64,000 nucleotides of DNA, taken from contig DAMH01000029.1 of NCBI GenBank assembly GCA_002499585.1, positions 5,969 to 69,968 of the forward strand. The letters run 5' to 3'. The position numbers and the translations under genes are program-made. Numbering within the stretch: position 1 is the stretch's first letter; every line of letters starts with the position of its first letter. The notes under the pieces were generated by a model. The model made no database searches. It had not been told where the DNA came from and worked only from the letters and a program-made list of their open reading frames with translations. Origin of the DNA: Euryarchaeota archaeon UBA552. GTDB lineage: Archaea; Thermoplasmatota; Poseidoniia; Poseidoniales; Thalassarchaeaceae. Shown in pieces: positions 35,251 to 43,890 of the stretch.

Positions 35251-36015
35251 ATGAATGAACCAGTCGAGGGACTGTCACATCTGACAGGGCTCGAAGGAAC
35301 AGGGTCAACAACGACTCCTCCGATGTTCTACCGTGGGCTAATGAGGATATTCCCCCCGCTTGTAAGATCTCTCACAAACGTCCGGTACGAAGGTTTGGAA
35401 AGACTACCAAAAAAAGGTCCTGTAATCCTCGCTGGCAATCACACTTCTCACATAGACCCCATCGTAGTCATAATGGGAGCCAGACAACCTGTCAGATATC
35501 TGGCAAAAACTGAGCATTTCAAAGGCGGTTTTACAAGATTTGTAATGCTCTCTACGGGCCAAATAGACACTAACAGAAAATCAGGGGCTTCTCAGGCATT
35601 ATCATCAGCCGTTGATGTGTTAGAAGCAGGAGGTTGGATGGGAATATTTCCCGAGGGGACCAGGTCCAGAAGGGAATCTCCGCCATATCTTCAGCAAGGT
35701 AAAACGGGAATAGCTCGACTGGCGGTGAGGTTTCCACACTGCAACATCATTCCAGTAGCGATACTCGGAGCCCGTGATTTCATGCAGCCAGGTAAAGCGA
35801 AAATAAGATTTTTCACGCCGATTGTTGTAAGAATAGGTGCGCCTGTAACTTTTTCACAATGGATTAAATCCCCTAACGGAGGGTCAATTAACGATTCAGA
35901 ACTGAAAAGGATTCTAATGACAACCAGTACAGAACAACAGAAATTCATGGGTGAAATATACAGGAAATTCACTGATCAATTTATGGCCAGACTGGAATAT
36001 ATGGGAGCCCCTTGA
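35251..36015 (+). CDS. plsC: 1-acylglycerol-3-phosphate acyltransferase-like (PlsC) protein
   Basis: A 254-residue acyltransferase of the PlsC/LPLAT family. The catalytic HX4D motif is GNHTSHIDP, and the glycerol-phosphate-binding block is IFPEGTRSRRE. The family transfers fatty acyl groups to lysophosphatidic acid in bacterial and eukaryotic ester-lipid synthesis. This is unexpected in an archaeon with ether lipids, though plsC-like genes have been reported in Marine Group II genomes. No strong membrane helix is obvious. It overlaps the thyA start (TTGA). The true acceptor is unknown. Confidence 0.87.
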   Translation: MNEPVEGLSHLTGLEGTGSTTTPPMFYRGLMRIFPPLVRSLTNVRYEGLERLPKKGPVILAGNHTSHIDPIVVIMGARQPVRYLAKTEHFKGGFTRFVMLSTGQIDTNRKSGASQALSSAVDVLEAGGWMGIFPEGTRSRRESPPYLQQGKTGIARLAVRFPHCNIIPVAILGARDFMQPGKAKIRFFTPIVVRIGAPVTFSQWIKSPNGGSINDSELKRILMTTSTEQQKFMGEIYRKFTDQFMARLEYMGAP

Positions 36016-36848
36016 ACACATCGTTCAAAGACCATCGCCCCGCAGGGACAATAGTGCAACAATACCTGGACCTGCTAAACAGGATACTATCTGACGGGGT
36101 TCACAAGGAAGATCGCACTGGCACTGGCACATTATCGATATTCGGTCACCAGATGAGGTTTGATTTGTCTGATGGGTTCCCAGCAGTCACGACGAAGAAA
36201 CTCCATTGGCCGTCGATAATACATGAGCTCCTGTGGTTTATTAGCGGTGACACCAATATCTCTTACCTTCGAGAAAACAACGTCAAGATATGGAATGAAT
36301 GGGCGGACGAAGATGGTAATCTCGGACCTGTTTATGGCAAACAGTGGCGGAAATGGGTTGGTCCCGACGGGAAAATTATTGATCAAATCGATAGCGTAGT
36401 TAATCTACTGAAAACCAACCCAAGTAGCAGAAGGATCATCGTTTCCGCATGGAATGTAGGGGAATTGGAGGACATGGCTTTGATGCCTTGTCACGCATTT
36501 TTTCAATTCTATGTGGTAGATGAAAAGCTATCCTGTCAACTATACCAACGGAGTGCTGATGCTTTCTTAGGAGTCCCATTCAACATATCCTCATACGCAC
36601 TGTTAATGTGTATGATGGCCCAGGTTTGTGATCTGACTCCCGGTGAGTTTGTGTGGACGGGAGGGGACTGCCACCTGTACCTCAATCACCTAGAACAGGC
36701 GAAATTGCAAATCACGAGGGATCCCCTGCCGTTACCAGAATTGGTATTGAATGAGGAAATCATGGAAATAGACTCCTTCACGTATGACGACATCAAAATT
36801 ATCAATTACAGTCATCATGAGCATATTCGCGCCCCCATAAGCATCTGA
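36012..36848 (+). CDS. thyA: Thymidylate synthase (ThyA)
   Basis: A 278-residue folate-dependent thymidylate synthase converting dUMP to dTMP. The catalytic cysteine is C160 in LMPCHAFFQFYV. Other motifs include RTGTGTLSIFGHQMRFDL, LLWFISGDTN and GPVYGKQWRKW, then QRSADAFLGVPFNIS and GDCHLYLNH. The TTG start at 36012 overlaps the plsC stop (TTGA); no suitable ATG occurs before the core. It is followed 9 bases later by DHFR, the enzyme that recycles the dihydrofolate ThyA produces, so this is a functional pair. ThyA and DHFR are far from universal in archaea and may have been acquired from bacteria. Confidence 0.96.
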   Translation: MNTSFKDHRPAGTIVQQYLDLLNRILSDGVHKEDRTGTGTLSIFGHQMRFDLSDGFPAVTTKKLHWPSIIHELLWFISGDTNISYLRENNVKIWNEWADEDGNLGPVYGKQWRKWVGPDGKIIDQIDSVVNLLKTNPSSRRIIVSAWNVGELEDMALMPCHAFFQFYVVDEKLSCQLYQRSADAFLGVPFNISSYALLMCMMAQVCDLTPGEFVWTGGDCHLYLNHLEQAKLQITRDPLPLPELVLNEEIMEIDSFTYDDIKIINYSHHEHIRAPISI

Positions 36849-36857
36849 GGTTTTCAC

Positions 36858-37364
36858 ATGGATGTGAAAATGATTCTCGCAATGGACGAAAAAGGGACCA
36901 TTGGTAAAGATGGAGGTTTACCTTGGAAATTGAAGACTGATCTACAGAGGTTCAAAAAACTCACAGTTGGAAATGGCTTCAATGCAGTCGTGATGGGTAG
37001 CAAAACATGGTTCTCTCTGCCAAATGCGTTCCGTCCGCTTCCTGATAGGGTCAATATAGTCATGTCAAGGAATACCAATTTGGACCTCAAAGGAGCAGAA
37101 CTAGCCTTGTACGACGGCCGGGCCATAGAGATCGGTTATTCTGAGGGGTGCGATGAGTTATGGGTCATCGGAGGAGCCCAAATATACGAACTCATGTTAC
37201 CTAGATGTAAGGAGGTTCATCTCACGAGAGTTCACACTACAGTGGAAGGGCGCACAGTCAATGCAGAATTGCATCTAGATGAGTTCAACGAAAAGGTAGT
37301 TGAGACCCTTCCTAAGTCCAATTCAGATGAATTTGACACCACTTACTCTGTTTTCACAAGATGA
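36858..37364 (+). CDS. folA: Dihydrofolate reductase
   Basis: A 168-residue DHFR reducing dihydrofolate to tetrahydrofolate with NADPH. The substrate site shows KDGGLPWKLKTDLQRFKKLT. The cofactor motifs are VVMGSKTWFSLP and LWVIGGAQIYELML. A C-terminal strand region with DTTYSVFTR closes the fold. It follows thyA after 9 bases and completes the thymidylate cycle. The start ATG 36858 is unambiguous. The length is normal. Confidence 0.94.
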   Translation: MDVKMILAMDEKGTIGKDGGLPWKLKTDLQRFKKLTVGNGFNAVVMGSKTWFSLPNAFRPLPDRVNIVMSRNTNLDLKGAELALYDGRAIEIGYSEGCDELWVIGGAQIYELMLPRCKEVHLTRVHTTVEGRTVNAELHLDEFNEKVVETLPKSNSDEFDTTYSVFTR

Positions 37365-37409
37365 ATGACAAAACATGAGTTAATATGACCACATGAATGA
37401 AACGACACC

Positions 37410-37649
37410 GTGCAACTGGAATGCAATATTGACTCTCGGGGCAGATTCCTTCGGTTAGTTGGAGGGATAATGGCTATCCTTGCAGGGATAGCAGGATACC
37501 TCATCATAAGAGCAGGTTTGCTACCAATTCCCGAAACTCTGGGGGAGTTCGTTGTTGCCACAGCACTAGTTGCAGGCCTTTTTTCGATTTTCGAAGCCAG
37601 GGCCGGCTGGTGCATAGTCAGGGCCTTTGGGTTCCGTACTAAATTCTAA
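37410..37649 (+). CDS. Small DUF2892-like membrane protein
   Basis: A 79-residue protein from a GTG start. It opens ECNIDSRGRFLRLVGGIM and has two hydrophobic helices (MAILAGIAGYLIIRAGLL, and TALVAGLFSIFEARAG), ending GWCIVRAFGFRTKF. The conserved N-terminal Cys-Asn and the C-terminal cysteine resemble DUF2892/YgaP-type membrane segments, though the match is partial. The function is unknown. It lies 45 bases downstream of folA and is convergent with the MazG-like gene. Confidence 0.6.
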   Translation: MQLECNIDSRGRFLRLVGGIMAILAGIAGYLIIRAGLLPIPETLGEFVVATALVAGLFSIFEARAGWCIVRAFGFRTKF

Positions 37650-37653
37650 CAGT

Positions 37654-38046
37654 TTATTCATCTGAATACTCTGTTACCCTTATCCCTAACTTTCCCATCT
37701 TAGATTCTCTCTTCATTATCCTGTCCATCTTACTGTGAAAATGTTGCTCAAGGTCTACCTCCATCGCGAGGGAGTGGCCCAAAATCAGTATTAGTAGATC
37801 TGCTAGCTCATCACCGGCGTCTGCCAATGGTTTGGCTTTGGTAATCGCCGCCGAGAGCTCTCCTAACTCCTCGACTGTCAGAGAAATCCTGTAACCCATG
37901 TCATGTCCGTTGTTTTCGGGGTCCGAAAAATCATGTTTATTATGGAAATCAGCCACCCTTTTCATCATAGTATTCCACGACCCGTCCGGCACGCGCGGGG
38001 TTGTGTGGTTGAAGTTCATCCATTCTTGCAGAGAAATCGGCCTCAT
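37654..38046 (-). CDS. MazG-like nucleotide pyrophosphohydrolase
   Basis: A 130-residue all-alpha NTP-PPase. The metal-binding helices show SLTVEELGELSAAI (ExxE) and ADAGDELADLLILILG (ExxD), the signature of MazG/dUTPase-like enzymes. Such enzymes hydrolyse non-canonical or excess nucleoside triphosphates. It is the last gene of a minus-strand run rps3ae-mtnP-mazG, 45 bases after mtnP. The length fits single-domain forms. Substrate is not predictable. Confidence 0.83.
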   Translation of the reverse strand: MRPISLQEWMNFNHTTPRVPDGSWNTMMKRVADFHNKHDFSDPENNGHDMGYRISLTVEELGELSAAITKAKPLADAGDELADLLILILGHSLAMEVDLEQHFHSKMDRIMKRESKMGKLGIRVTEYSDE

Positions 38047-38091
38047 ACAGGAGACTCATGGTCCACCGCAATATATGTGACGCCTGGAGGA

Positions 38092-38859
38092 CTACTTTGA
38101 TTTCACAAATTCGACTATTGCCATTATGCTTCTCGCGACCACTGGAATGGAGGAATCCGCTTGAGATTCGACATGTTGGTGATCTATCATGGCTCTGGAA
38201 TCTGATGGATCCTGTCCAGCGGCCCAGTTTGAGGCACAGCATATCGCTAAGTGCGGAGTTCCCTTTTCTGACACTAGCCTGGATTCGGGCCCTAAGGTCA
38301 TTCCAACTACATGAGCGCCCATAGTCATAAGAGCGTTGATCTCTGCCGGAGTTTCGAATTGTGGTCCACTTGATTGTGCGGATACTATGCCTTTCTTGAT
38401 GCTGAGGTTAGCGATGTCAGAGTTAAGCAGTCGTTCCCGATAAATGCTGGAGAAGAGTAGGGTTCTATCTGTATGAACAGCGTTTTGGTCAAAGAATGTA
38501 ATGGGGGGTGAGAATAGATCCAATATGTCTTCGACGACACCAACAGATCCGGGTGGGAAGTCTGCGGACATTGTTCCTACTGAGTTCACACTCACAATTA
38601 CGTCAACATTCATACTGTGCATTGCGTAGACGTTGGCTCTGTGATTGATCATGTGCGGGGGGGTCCGATTGCCGGTTGTGTTATTGTGATGTCTGTCGAT
38701 CAGGAATATAATTGATTCATTTACGTCGATAGTCCTGACAGGTACAGAGCCCCAAGGTGTATCTGAACGTAGATCAAGCAATTTATCGAACTTGATGTGA
38801 TTGGGCAGAGATTCCATCCCGGTGCCGGCGATTACACCGATTCTGGGTGTCATGTTCAC
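38092..38859 (-). CDS. mtnP: Purine nucleoside / S-methyl-5'-thioadenosine phosphorylase family
   Basis: A 255-residue phosphorylase of the PNP/MTAP family. Motifs are IGVIAGTGME (phosphate loop), HHNNTTGNRTPPHMINHRAN with the conserved histidine, and GPQFETPAEINALMTMG. MGAHVVGMTLGPESRLVSEK follows, with a variant ASNWAAG near the end. It cleaves methylthioadenosine or a related purine nucleoside with phosphate. The GTG at 38859 overlaps the rps3ae stop; ATG 38853 is an alternative. Some active-site positions differ from human MTAP, so substrate is uncertain. Confidence 0.85.
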   Translation of the reverse strand: MNMTPRIGVIAGTGMESLPNHIKFDKLLDLRSDTPWGSVPVRTIDVNESIIFLIDRHHNNTTGNRTPPHMINHRANVYAMHSMNVDVIVSVNSVGTMSADFPPGSVGVVEDILDLFSPPITFFDQNAVHTDRTLLFSSIYRERLLNSDIANLSIKKGIVSAQSSGPQFETPAEINALMTMGAHVVGMTLGPESRLVSEKGTPHLAICCASNWAAGQDPSDSRAMIDHQHVESQADSSIPVVARSIMAIVEFVKSK

Positions 38860-39761
38860 TCCATCAATCTAGTAATTAGATCGATCTTCTTCCCTGAGAC
38901 TGGTTTTCCTGCTGCCTTGAGAAGCACTTTCAGTTCAGCAACCTTCATTCCCTCAAGCTCATCTTTTGATGGAGTTTCATTTTCATTGGGATCATCAATC
39001 TGGTTGTGCATCCCTTCACTTTCCTCCGATGGTGTGTCCTTGGTGACGTCACTATCAGAATCTGGGTCCTCGAAGACATCGCTTTCTGGAGTCTCTTCTT
39101 CAGGTTGTACCACTTCCTCGGCGCGTATCTGTTCCAAGGTAGGCCCATCATCAACAATGACACCGGACTGGATAAGCTGGCTTTTCCTCAGCATGACTGC
39201 ACGTACGGGGTGGACTGTTGAGACTGCTTCCTTGATTGAGTTCTCCAAAGTACTATCCATTATTGATTTTTGAAGCTTAACCCAAGTAGATTTAGCACCC
39301 GCTTTCAGGATTATATCCCTCGCTCTAGCTCTCATCTCCTGTTTTTGACTTGATTTGGCGGTTCTGTGGGTGATTATTATTGGTTTCACCCGGATGTAAA
39401 ATCCATCCTCTGTGACAACATCTACGGTATCATCTACTTTGGATCTGGCACGTCTGATTTGTCTCCGGATGTGGTCTTTTGCTACTTCGTGCCCGATAAA
39501 CTCAGTTATCGCGTCTGAACCCACAGTATGGGTTATGCGAAATTTCACCTTGACGTGCATTTTGGAGAAATCCCCATCAAGCTCATTTTGCATCATTTCG
39601 TAGATTCTACCTTCCAACATTGAGTCTTCCTCGGCTAACGTCTCACCGATGTTTCTGTACGACCACGGATTGCGTGGTGCTCTTACAGTGAACCATCTTT
39701 TCGCTCTCCACTTATCCCTCTGCTTTCGCGCCGCCATTCTGGATTTCGCACTCTTAGCCAT
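38856..39761 (-). CDS. rps3ae: 30S ribosomal protein S3Ae (eS1) with C-terminal SAP domain
   Basis: A 301-residue protein. Residues 1 to about 215 are ribosomal protein S3Ae (eS1): KSAKSRMAARKQRDKWRAKR, NIGETLAEED and GHEVAKDHIRRQIRRARSKV, followed by HPVRAVMLRKSQLI. A long acidic Glu/Asp/Ser-rich linker follows (about 220-263), and the last 35 residues form a SAP motif (LEGMKVAELKVLLKAAGKPV and KKIDLITRLME). SAP domains bind nucleic acid; the addition is not part of ordinary S3Ae, which ends near residue 220. The start at 39761 is secure. It is the first gene of the unit with mtnP and mazG. Confidence 0.93.
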   Translation of the reverse strand: MAKSAKSRMAARKQRDKWRAKRWFTVRAPRNPWSYRNIGETLAEEDSMLEGRIYEMMQNELDGDFSKMHVKVKFRITHTVGSDAITEFIGHEVAKDHIRRQIRRARSKVDDTVDVVTEDGFYIRVKPIIITHRTAKSSQKQEMRARARDIILKAGAKSTWVKLQKSIMDSTLENSIKEAVSTVHPVRAVMLRKSQLIQSGVIVDDGPTLEQIRAEEVVQPEEETPESDVFEDPDSDSDVTKDTPSEESEGMHNQIDDPNENETPSKDELEGMKVAELKVLLKAAGKPVSGKKIDLITRLME

Positions 39762-39893
39762 TTAGTTCACCTCAATATCTGTCGGGGGCTGCCCCGCTTG
39801 CAACCGCTGCGAATCAAGGACAGTATTTCAAACGGCCGATTGGTTTTGCAAACATTAGGAAGGGATATAGCCCATACTGCTCTGATCCGAATT

Positions 39894-40331
39894 ATGGCCT
39901 TCAGATCCGTACACCTGAGGATATTAGCCACACCAGTCGATGACGTAGAGCTCATCAGTAAAGCTACTAGTGCCATTCTCCCTGAGGAAGTAGAGTTAAT
40001 CGTGACACCACATAAGTCGCATCATGGGGCCTTGCAGACAACTATTGAAGCTCACATAACAAGAAAGAGAGATATCAGGATATGGGTGGAGAGAATCGGG
40101 GCCACTTTCTGGGAGCATTTGCTCGCAGATGGAATTTCGAAGAGGATTGACGATGATAAATTCCTGCATCTTAGATTGGACCTTCCGGGTCTCGTTGGAG
40201 GGAGGTATGTTTTTGCAAATGGACAGAGCTTCAAACATCCTCTCAAGATCAAAATAAAAATTGAGTCTTATCCAGGGATGAATACTGAAGACGAGGCTAA
40301 GTCGTTTGTGCGGTCCCTGCTAAGTGATTGA
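39894..40331 (+). CDS. DUF54/COG1325 RNA-binding protein (predicted exosome-associated)
   Basis: A 145-residue protein beginning AFRSVHLRILATPVDD. It continues with VELIVTPHKSHHGALQTTIE and ends with IKIKIESYP. This pattern matches the archaeal COG1325/DUF54 family, predicted RNA-binding proteins of the L5-like fold. ATG 39894 is chosen; the frame runs upstream to a TTG (39798), but that part lies in the rps3ae promoter region and looks non-coding. It is divergent from rps3ae and ends 47 bases before pdxS. The role in RNA processing is family-level inference. Confidence 0.78.
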   Translation: MAFRSVHLRILATPVDDVELISKATSAILPEEVELIVTPHKSHHGALQTTIEAHITRKRDIRIWVERIGATFWEHLLADGISKRIDDDKFLHLRLDLPGLVGGRYVFANGQSFKHPLKIKIKIESYPGMNTEDEAKSFVRSLLSD

Positions 40332-40378
40332 CGAGCACAAGACGAGGATTCAATAACAAGCGTGTCATCTCTAGCATC

Positions 40379-41362
40379 ATGCCACCGTCACTAGACGTCT
40401 CCTCACTTGGACGCAGTCAAGAATTGCTCAAGCGGGGTTTTGCTACCATGCAAGAAGGCGGAGTCATCATGGATGTTGTTAATGCGGAAGAAGCTGCTGT
40501 CGCGGAAGATGCAGGAGCTGTAGCTGTTATGGCACTGGAACGAGTTCCAGCGGACATCAGGGCAGCAGGAGGGGTCGCCAGAATGAGTCATCCAGACATG
40601 ATCAGTGGTATCCTCGAGACAACATCGATACCGGTCATGGCTAAGGCTAGGATAGGCCACGAAGACGAAGCCAGAGTTCTCCAATCCATGGGAGTCGACA
40701 TGATCGACGAATCAGAGGTACTGACACCGGCAGACCCTTTCTACCACATTAACAAGAAGGCATATGACATTCCCTTTGTCTGTGGGTGCACTAACCTCGG
40801 TGAAGCTGTAAGGAGGATCGCAGAAGGTGCAGCCATGATAAGGACGAAGGGAGAGGCGGGGACTGGTAATGTCGTCAGTGCTGTGCACCATGCAAGAGTT
40901 GTATCATCAGAAATTGAACACATCATGGAGTCTGAATCTCTGGAAGAGGCGACTGATCAAGTAATGTCGGGATTTGATAGGATCAAACAAGCCTCTGGAT
41001 TCCAACTCAAGCCCAAGAGCACACCTTTTGGCTCAACAAGCGATTTGAGAGCCGAGGTTCTGTCAGTACTAACCGAGGTGAGGAGTCTAGGTCGACTTCC
41101 AGTTGTGACTTTCTCCGCTGGAGGTATTTCGACACCTGCTGACGCTGCTCTCATGATGCGACACGGGATGGATGGTGTCTTTGTAGGCTCTGGAATATTC
41201 AAATCATCAGACCCCGCAAGAACCGCTGAAGCGATCGTGATGGCCACACATTCTTTCAATGACCCCAAGATTGTAGCTGAAGCCTCAAGAATGATCGGTG
41301 AACCGATGCCCGGACTAGAAATTGAAACTTTAGAGGTAAGGATGGACCAGCGCGGCTGGTGA
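40379..41362 (+). CDS. pdxS: Pyridoxal 5'-phosphate synthase subunit PdxS
   Basis: A 327-residue TIM-barrel lyase that makes PLP from ribose 5-phosphate, glyceraldehyde 3-phosphate and ammonia. Motifs are GGVIMDVVNAEEAAVAEDAG, ALERVPADIR and MAKARIGH, the Schiff-base lysine region. MIRTKGEAGTGNVV also carries a catalytic lysine. It needs the glutaminase PdxT, which is not in the window. ATG 40379 gives the normal N terminus; the TTG at 40328 overlapping the upstream gene is less likely. It ends one base from the convergent coiled-coil gene. Confidence 0.94.
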   Translation: MPPSLDVSSLGRSQELLKRGFATMQEGGVIMDVVNAEEAAVAEDAGAVAVMALERVPADIRAAGGVARMSHPDMISGILETTSIPVMAKARIGHEDEARVLQSMGVDMIDESEVLTPADPFYHINKKAYDIPFVCGCTNLGEAVRRIAEGAAMIRTKGEAGTGNVVSAVHHARVVSSEIEHIMESESLEEATDQVMSGFDRIKQASGFQLKPKSTPFGSTSDLRAEVLSVLTEVRSLGRLPVVTFSAGGISTPADAALMMRHGMDGVFVGSGIFKSSDPARTAEAIVMATHSFNDPKIVAEASRMIGEPMPGLEIETLEVRMDQRGW

Positions 41363-41363
41363 T

Positions 41364-42353
41364 TCATCGCCCTCTTCTAGCTGGAATGTTGCGACGAGAT
41401 GATTTCCTGCCCAAAGAATTCTTTTTCCTTTGGTTTGATTTTTCAGCCCCCGTTCCGCCTAATGTAATCTCGCCAGAAGAAATTAGCCGTTCGGCCAATT
41501 CATTTGCAAACTCTTCTGAGTCTACTGGTGAGGTTAGCAACTGCTTTGCTAAGTAGTTGTACTCCTCTATCGATTGTTTTTGTTCATCCTCATTAGATTT
41601 TAATTCCTTCTTTATTTCATCGACTTCAGAGTATAGCTCCATTAGGTTTGAGTGTACCTCGTCTGCCGCTTTCCTTTTAGCAACGAATAGGGCGTGATAC
41701 CTATCGCCCTCAGACCTGAGAAAGTCACGTTCTTCAAACATCGGTTTGATCTCCTCCCATATTTTGTCTGCTTGTTCGTGTGCCTCAAGCATAGCTTGGT
41801 GTTCTGCATCTGCTTCTGCTTTCAAGGTTAAGATGCTGCCGTCGAGATCCTTCAAATCAAGTTTTATGATCGAGTGTTCCTCTACCGACGGTAGCAGTTT
41901 CACTCTTCTAGATTTTAGTGTCTTTAGCTTTTTCAGAAATTGGTTTTCTTTTTCTAAACTTAAACCACCATCGGTCATAATCCGATCCTCTATATTTGCA
42001 ATCTCCGACTCTGTTTCAGCGAGTTGTATTACTACAGACCTAGAATTTTTTCCGTCGTCTCTCCGTCCCTTTGATTTTCCAATCAATTCCTTGATTCTAA
42101 TTTGTATTTCATCTCGTCTGTTCTTGTGGATTGTAGCCTTGGCCCTGATTGCTTTTTGTTCTTCCATCTTCTCTTTGACGGTATCCATGGTCTCCCTTGC
42201 CTGTGATTGCAAGCCATCTCTTTTTTCTGCAGCGGACTTTGCCTCATCACTTAGGGAATTTCTCTGATTCCTCATACGTTTGGCCTTGGTCTCCATAGCA
42301 TGAAGCCTGGTGTGAAGGTCATTCTCTACAGGAGATGTAGATTGATCATCCAT
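41364..42353 (-). CDS. COG1340-like coiled-coil protein, paralogue D
   Basis: A 329-residue, highly charged protein, almost entirely helical heptad repeats from about residue 15 to 270. It carries GLSLEKENQFLKKLKTLK in the middle and RKAADEVHSNLMELY further on. Near the C terminus are LISSGEITLGG and a very basic tail ending SRRNIPARRGR. The same landmarks (LS..E..F/L.K.K.L; ADxxHS) recur in the proteins at 46408, 47213 and 48130, so these are paralogues. It resembles archaeal COG1340 coiled-coil proteins, whose function is not established. ATG 42353 is chosen over a TTG 12 bases upstream. It is the last gene of the minus-strand unit. Confidence 0.8.
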   Translation of the reverse strand: MDDQSTSPVENDLHTRLHAMETKAKRMRNQRNSLSDEAKSAAEKRDGLQSQARETMDTVKEKMEEQKAIRAKATIHKNRRDEIQIRIKELIGKSKGRRDDGKNSRSVVIQLAETESEIANIEDRIMTDGGLSLEKENQFLKKLKTLKSRRVKLLPSVEEHSIIKLDLKDLDGSILTLKAEADAEHQAMLEAHEQADKIWEEIKPMFEERDFLRSEGDRYHALFVAKRKAADEVHSNLMELYSEVDEIKKELKSNEDEQKQSIEEYNYLAKQLLTSPVDSEEFANELAERLISSGEITLGGTGAEKSNQRKKNSLGRKSSRRNIPARRGR

Positions 42354-42391
42354 GATTGTCCACAAAACCCATTGTTATTGAAGGAATTGCC

Positions 42392-43888
42392 TCATGATAA
42401 CGCAGGAATGATTGCGCTTAGGGCCGTGATTGCTGGTATAAGTGCAGTGAATAAGGCCGTTACGATCATGGCGGAACCCAATCCTCTTCGGAACCTAGTC
42501 GTCAAGTCGGCGCGTGATTGCACGTTGAGCACTCTTCCATTCACCAGGCTGCCATTCGTATCTTCAAGTCTTATTGAAACAGTGGCTTCACCGAAAACAC
42601 TTGGGATCAAACTTTGCCAAATTATCGTGGACTCACGCAAACTTTCGATCTGCAATTCAACGCTATCTTTCGATGAGGTTACACATGGCGGTATTGTGAG
42701 TCGATAGATGCCCTCTTTTGGCCTAAAGTCTGGTGTTTGGACACGTAGTACCAGGTCAATTGGGTCCTTGCCCTGATTCAGAATTATTGCCATTAAATTG
42801 GTCCTTCCCCTCGCAAGATTCTCAATGTCGACATCAAACCATGTATCGCCAAAGGTATTCCCGACCTGTTGACGCTTGAGCCTGTCATATAACCTGAAGA
42901 AAGGTGCACATGAGTTGGCTGAGTGTGACAAAAGTCTTACCCAAGTTGCCTCACCTAACTCTTTGTGACCAAAAAGTTCGTCGATCATTTTCTCATCTAT
43001 GTACGCCGTGAGCCTATTTCTCATTTCTGTGTCTTCTATGGCTGTTGATGCCCTCAGGTGGAGAAGGTGTAATAGCTTCTCTTGAAAAGTTGTCATATCT
43101 AAATCAGGCAATCGTTTCGAAATTTCTCTTAGGTGAAGTGACATTCTGGTGTGCAGTAAGGGATCTGCATGAGCCCTGACTAAATCCAGAAACGGGTTTG
43201 AGAGTAGTGTCTTGTGGACAGCCGGTTGATATGTTTCTAACAAGCCCCAGGGTTCCAATGTATTGTAGGAGACGAGTGGTGCTGTGACCTGTAGACCCAA
43301 TGATGCCAGAATGGATGACAGTGCAAGTATGGCCAAAGAGGCTTGATATTCTCGCAAAAGAGGTACCAGCGAGAGTCCAACCAGTATCAGACTTGATATC
43401 AAAACAAGAGTCCTTCCCCGAAGAATCCTCCTAGTCACGTCAAATATCCTCCTAACCTCTGCGTAGCCATGAGAATTATTCATCGCCATGCCCTTGGAAA
43501 ACATATTTTTCTCGTGTTCGTCAAACATAGATATATTCAATCTAAGGCTAAGGAATAAAATGATTATCAAAAACAGATTTGCGACTATTATGAATGCCGA
43601 AATTACCAACAAAAATATCGGGAGATCCATTCCCGTTTGGCCTTGCAAACTATTCGACCACCATGCAGGTGATGAATCAGTGTATGCCACTGAGGCGCCC
43701 AGAACAATTAGGAGGACGGCGGGTGTTAGGAAATCCATCCTAAGTCCACCGGTGATGAATAACCTCTCTAGGCGCAGAATGATTTGATGTAGGTTCTGTT
43801 CTCGTTCGCTTCTGCCGGAATACTCAGGTTCCAATTGATCATGCATAACTTCAGGATTATCCTTGATGTCCTCGGGGTTTCCTTCCAT
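42392..43888 (-). CDS. Polytopic membrane protein with C-terminal beta domain
   Basis: A 498-residue protein of unknown family. Four helices lie in the first 210 residues (MDFLTPAVLLIVLGASVAY; PIFLLVISAFIIVANLFLI; TLVLISSLILVGLSLVPLL; LAILALSSILASLGLQV), with a cytosolic helical region between helices 2 and 3. Residues 220-340 are helical and charged (a LLHLRASTAIED segment). Residues about 345-460 look like an Ig-type beta sandwich. A last helix (MIVTALFTALIPAITAL) ends the protein. It is two bases downstream of the DtxR-type gene and 38 bases upstream of the coiled-coil gene. It may be a membrane platform for the coiled-coil proteins, which is inference. Confidence 0.75.
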   Translation of the reverse strand: MEGNPEDIKDNPEVMHDQLEPEYSGRSEREQNLHQIILRLERLFITGGLRMDFLTPAVLLIVLGASVAYTDSSPAWWSNSLQGQTGMDLPIFLLVISAFIIVANLFLIIILFLSLRLNISMFDEHEKNMFSKGMAMNNSHGYAEVRRIFDVTRRILRGRTLVLISSLILVGLSLVPLLREYQASLAILALSSILASLGLQVTAPLVSYNTLEPWGLLETYQPAVHKTLLSNPFLDLVRAHADPLLHTRMSLHLREISKRLPDLDMTTFQEKLLHLLHLRASTAIEDTEMRNRLTAYIDEKMIDELFGHKELGEATWVRLLSHSANSCAPFFRLYDRLKRQQVGNTFGDTWFDVDIENLARGRTNLMAIILNQGKDPIDLVLRVQTPDFRPKEGIYRLTIPPCVTSSKDSVELQIESLRESTIIWQSLIPSVFGEATVSIRLEDTNGSLVNGRVLNVQSRADLTTRFRRGLGSAMIVTALFTALIPAITALSAIIPALS

Positions 43889-43890
43889 AT

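Noticed and set aside
39798..39893. N-terminal extension of the DUF54 protein from a TTG.
   Set aside because: It lies in the divergent promoter region with rps3ae, and the family begins at the ATG at 39894.
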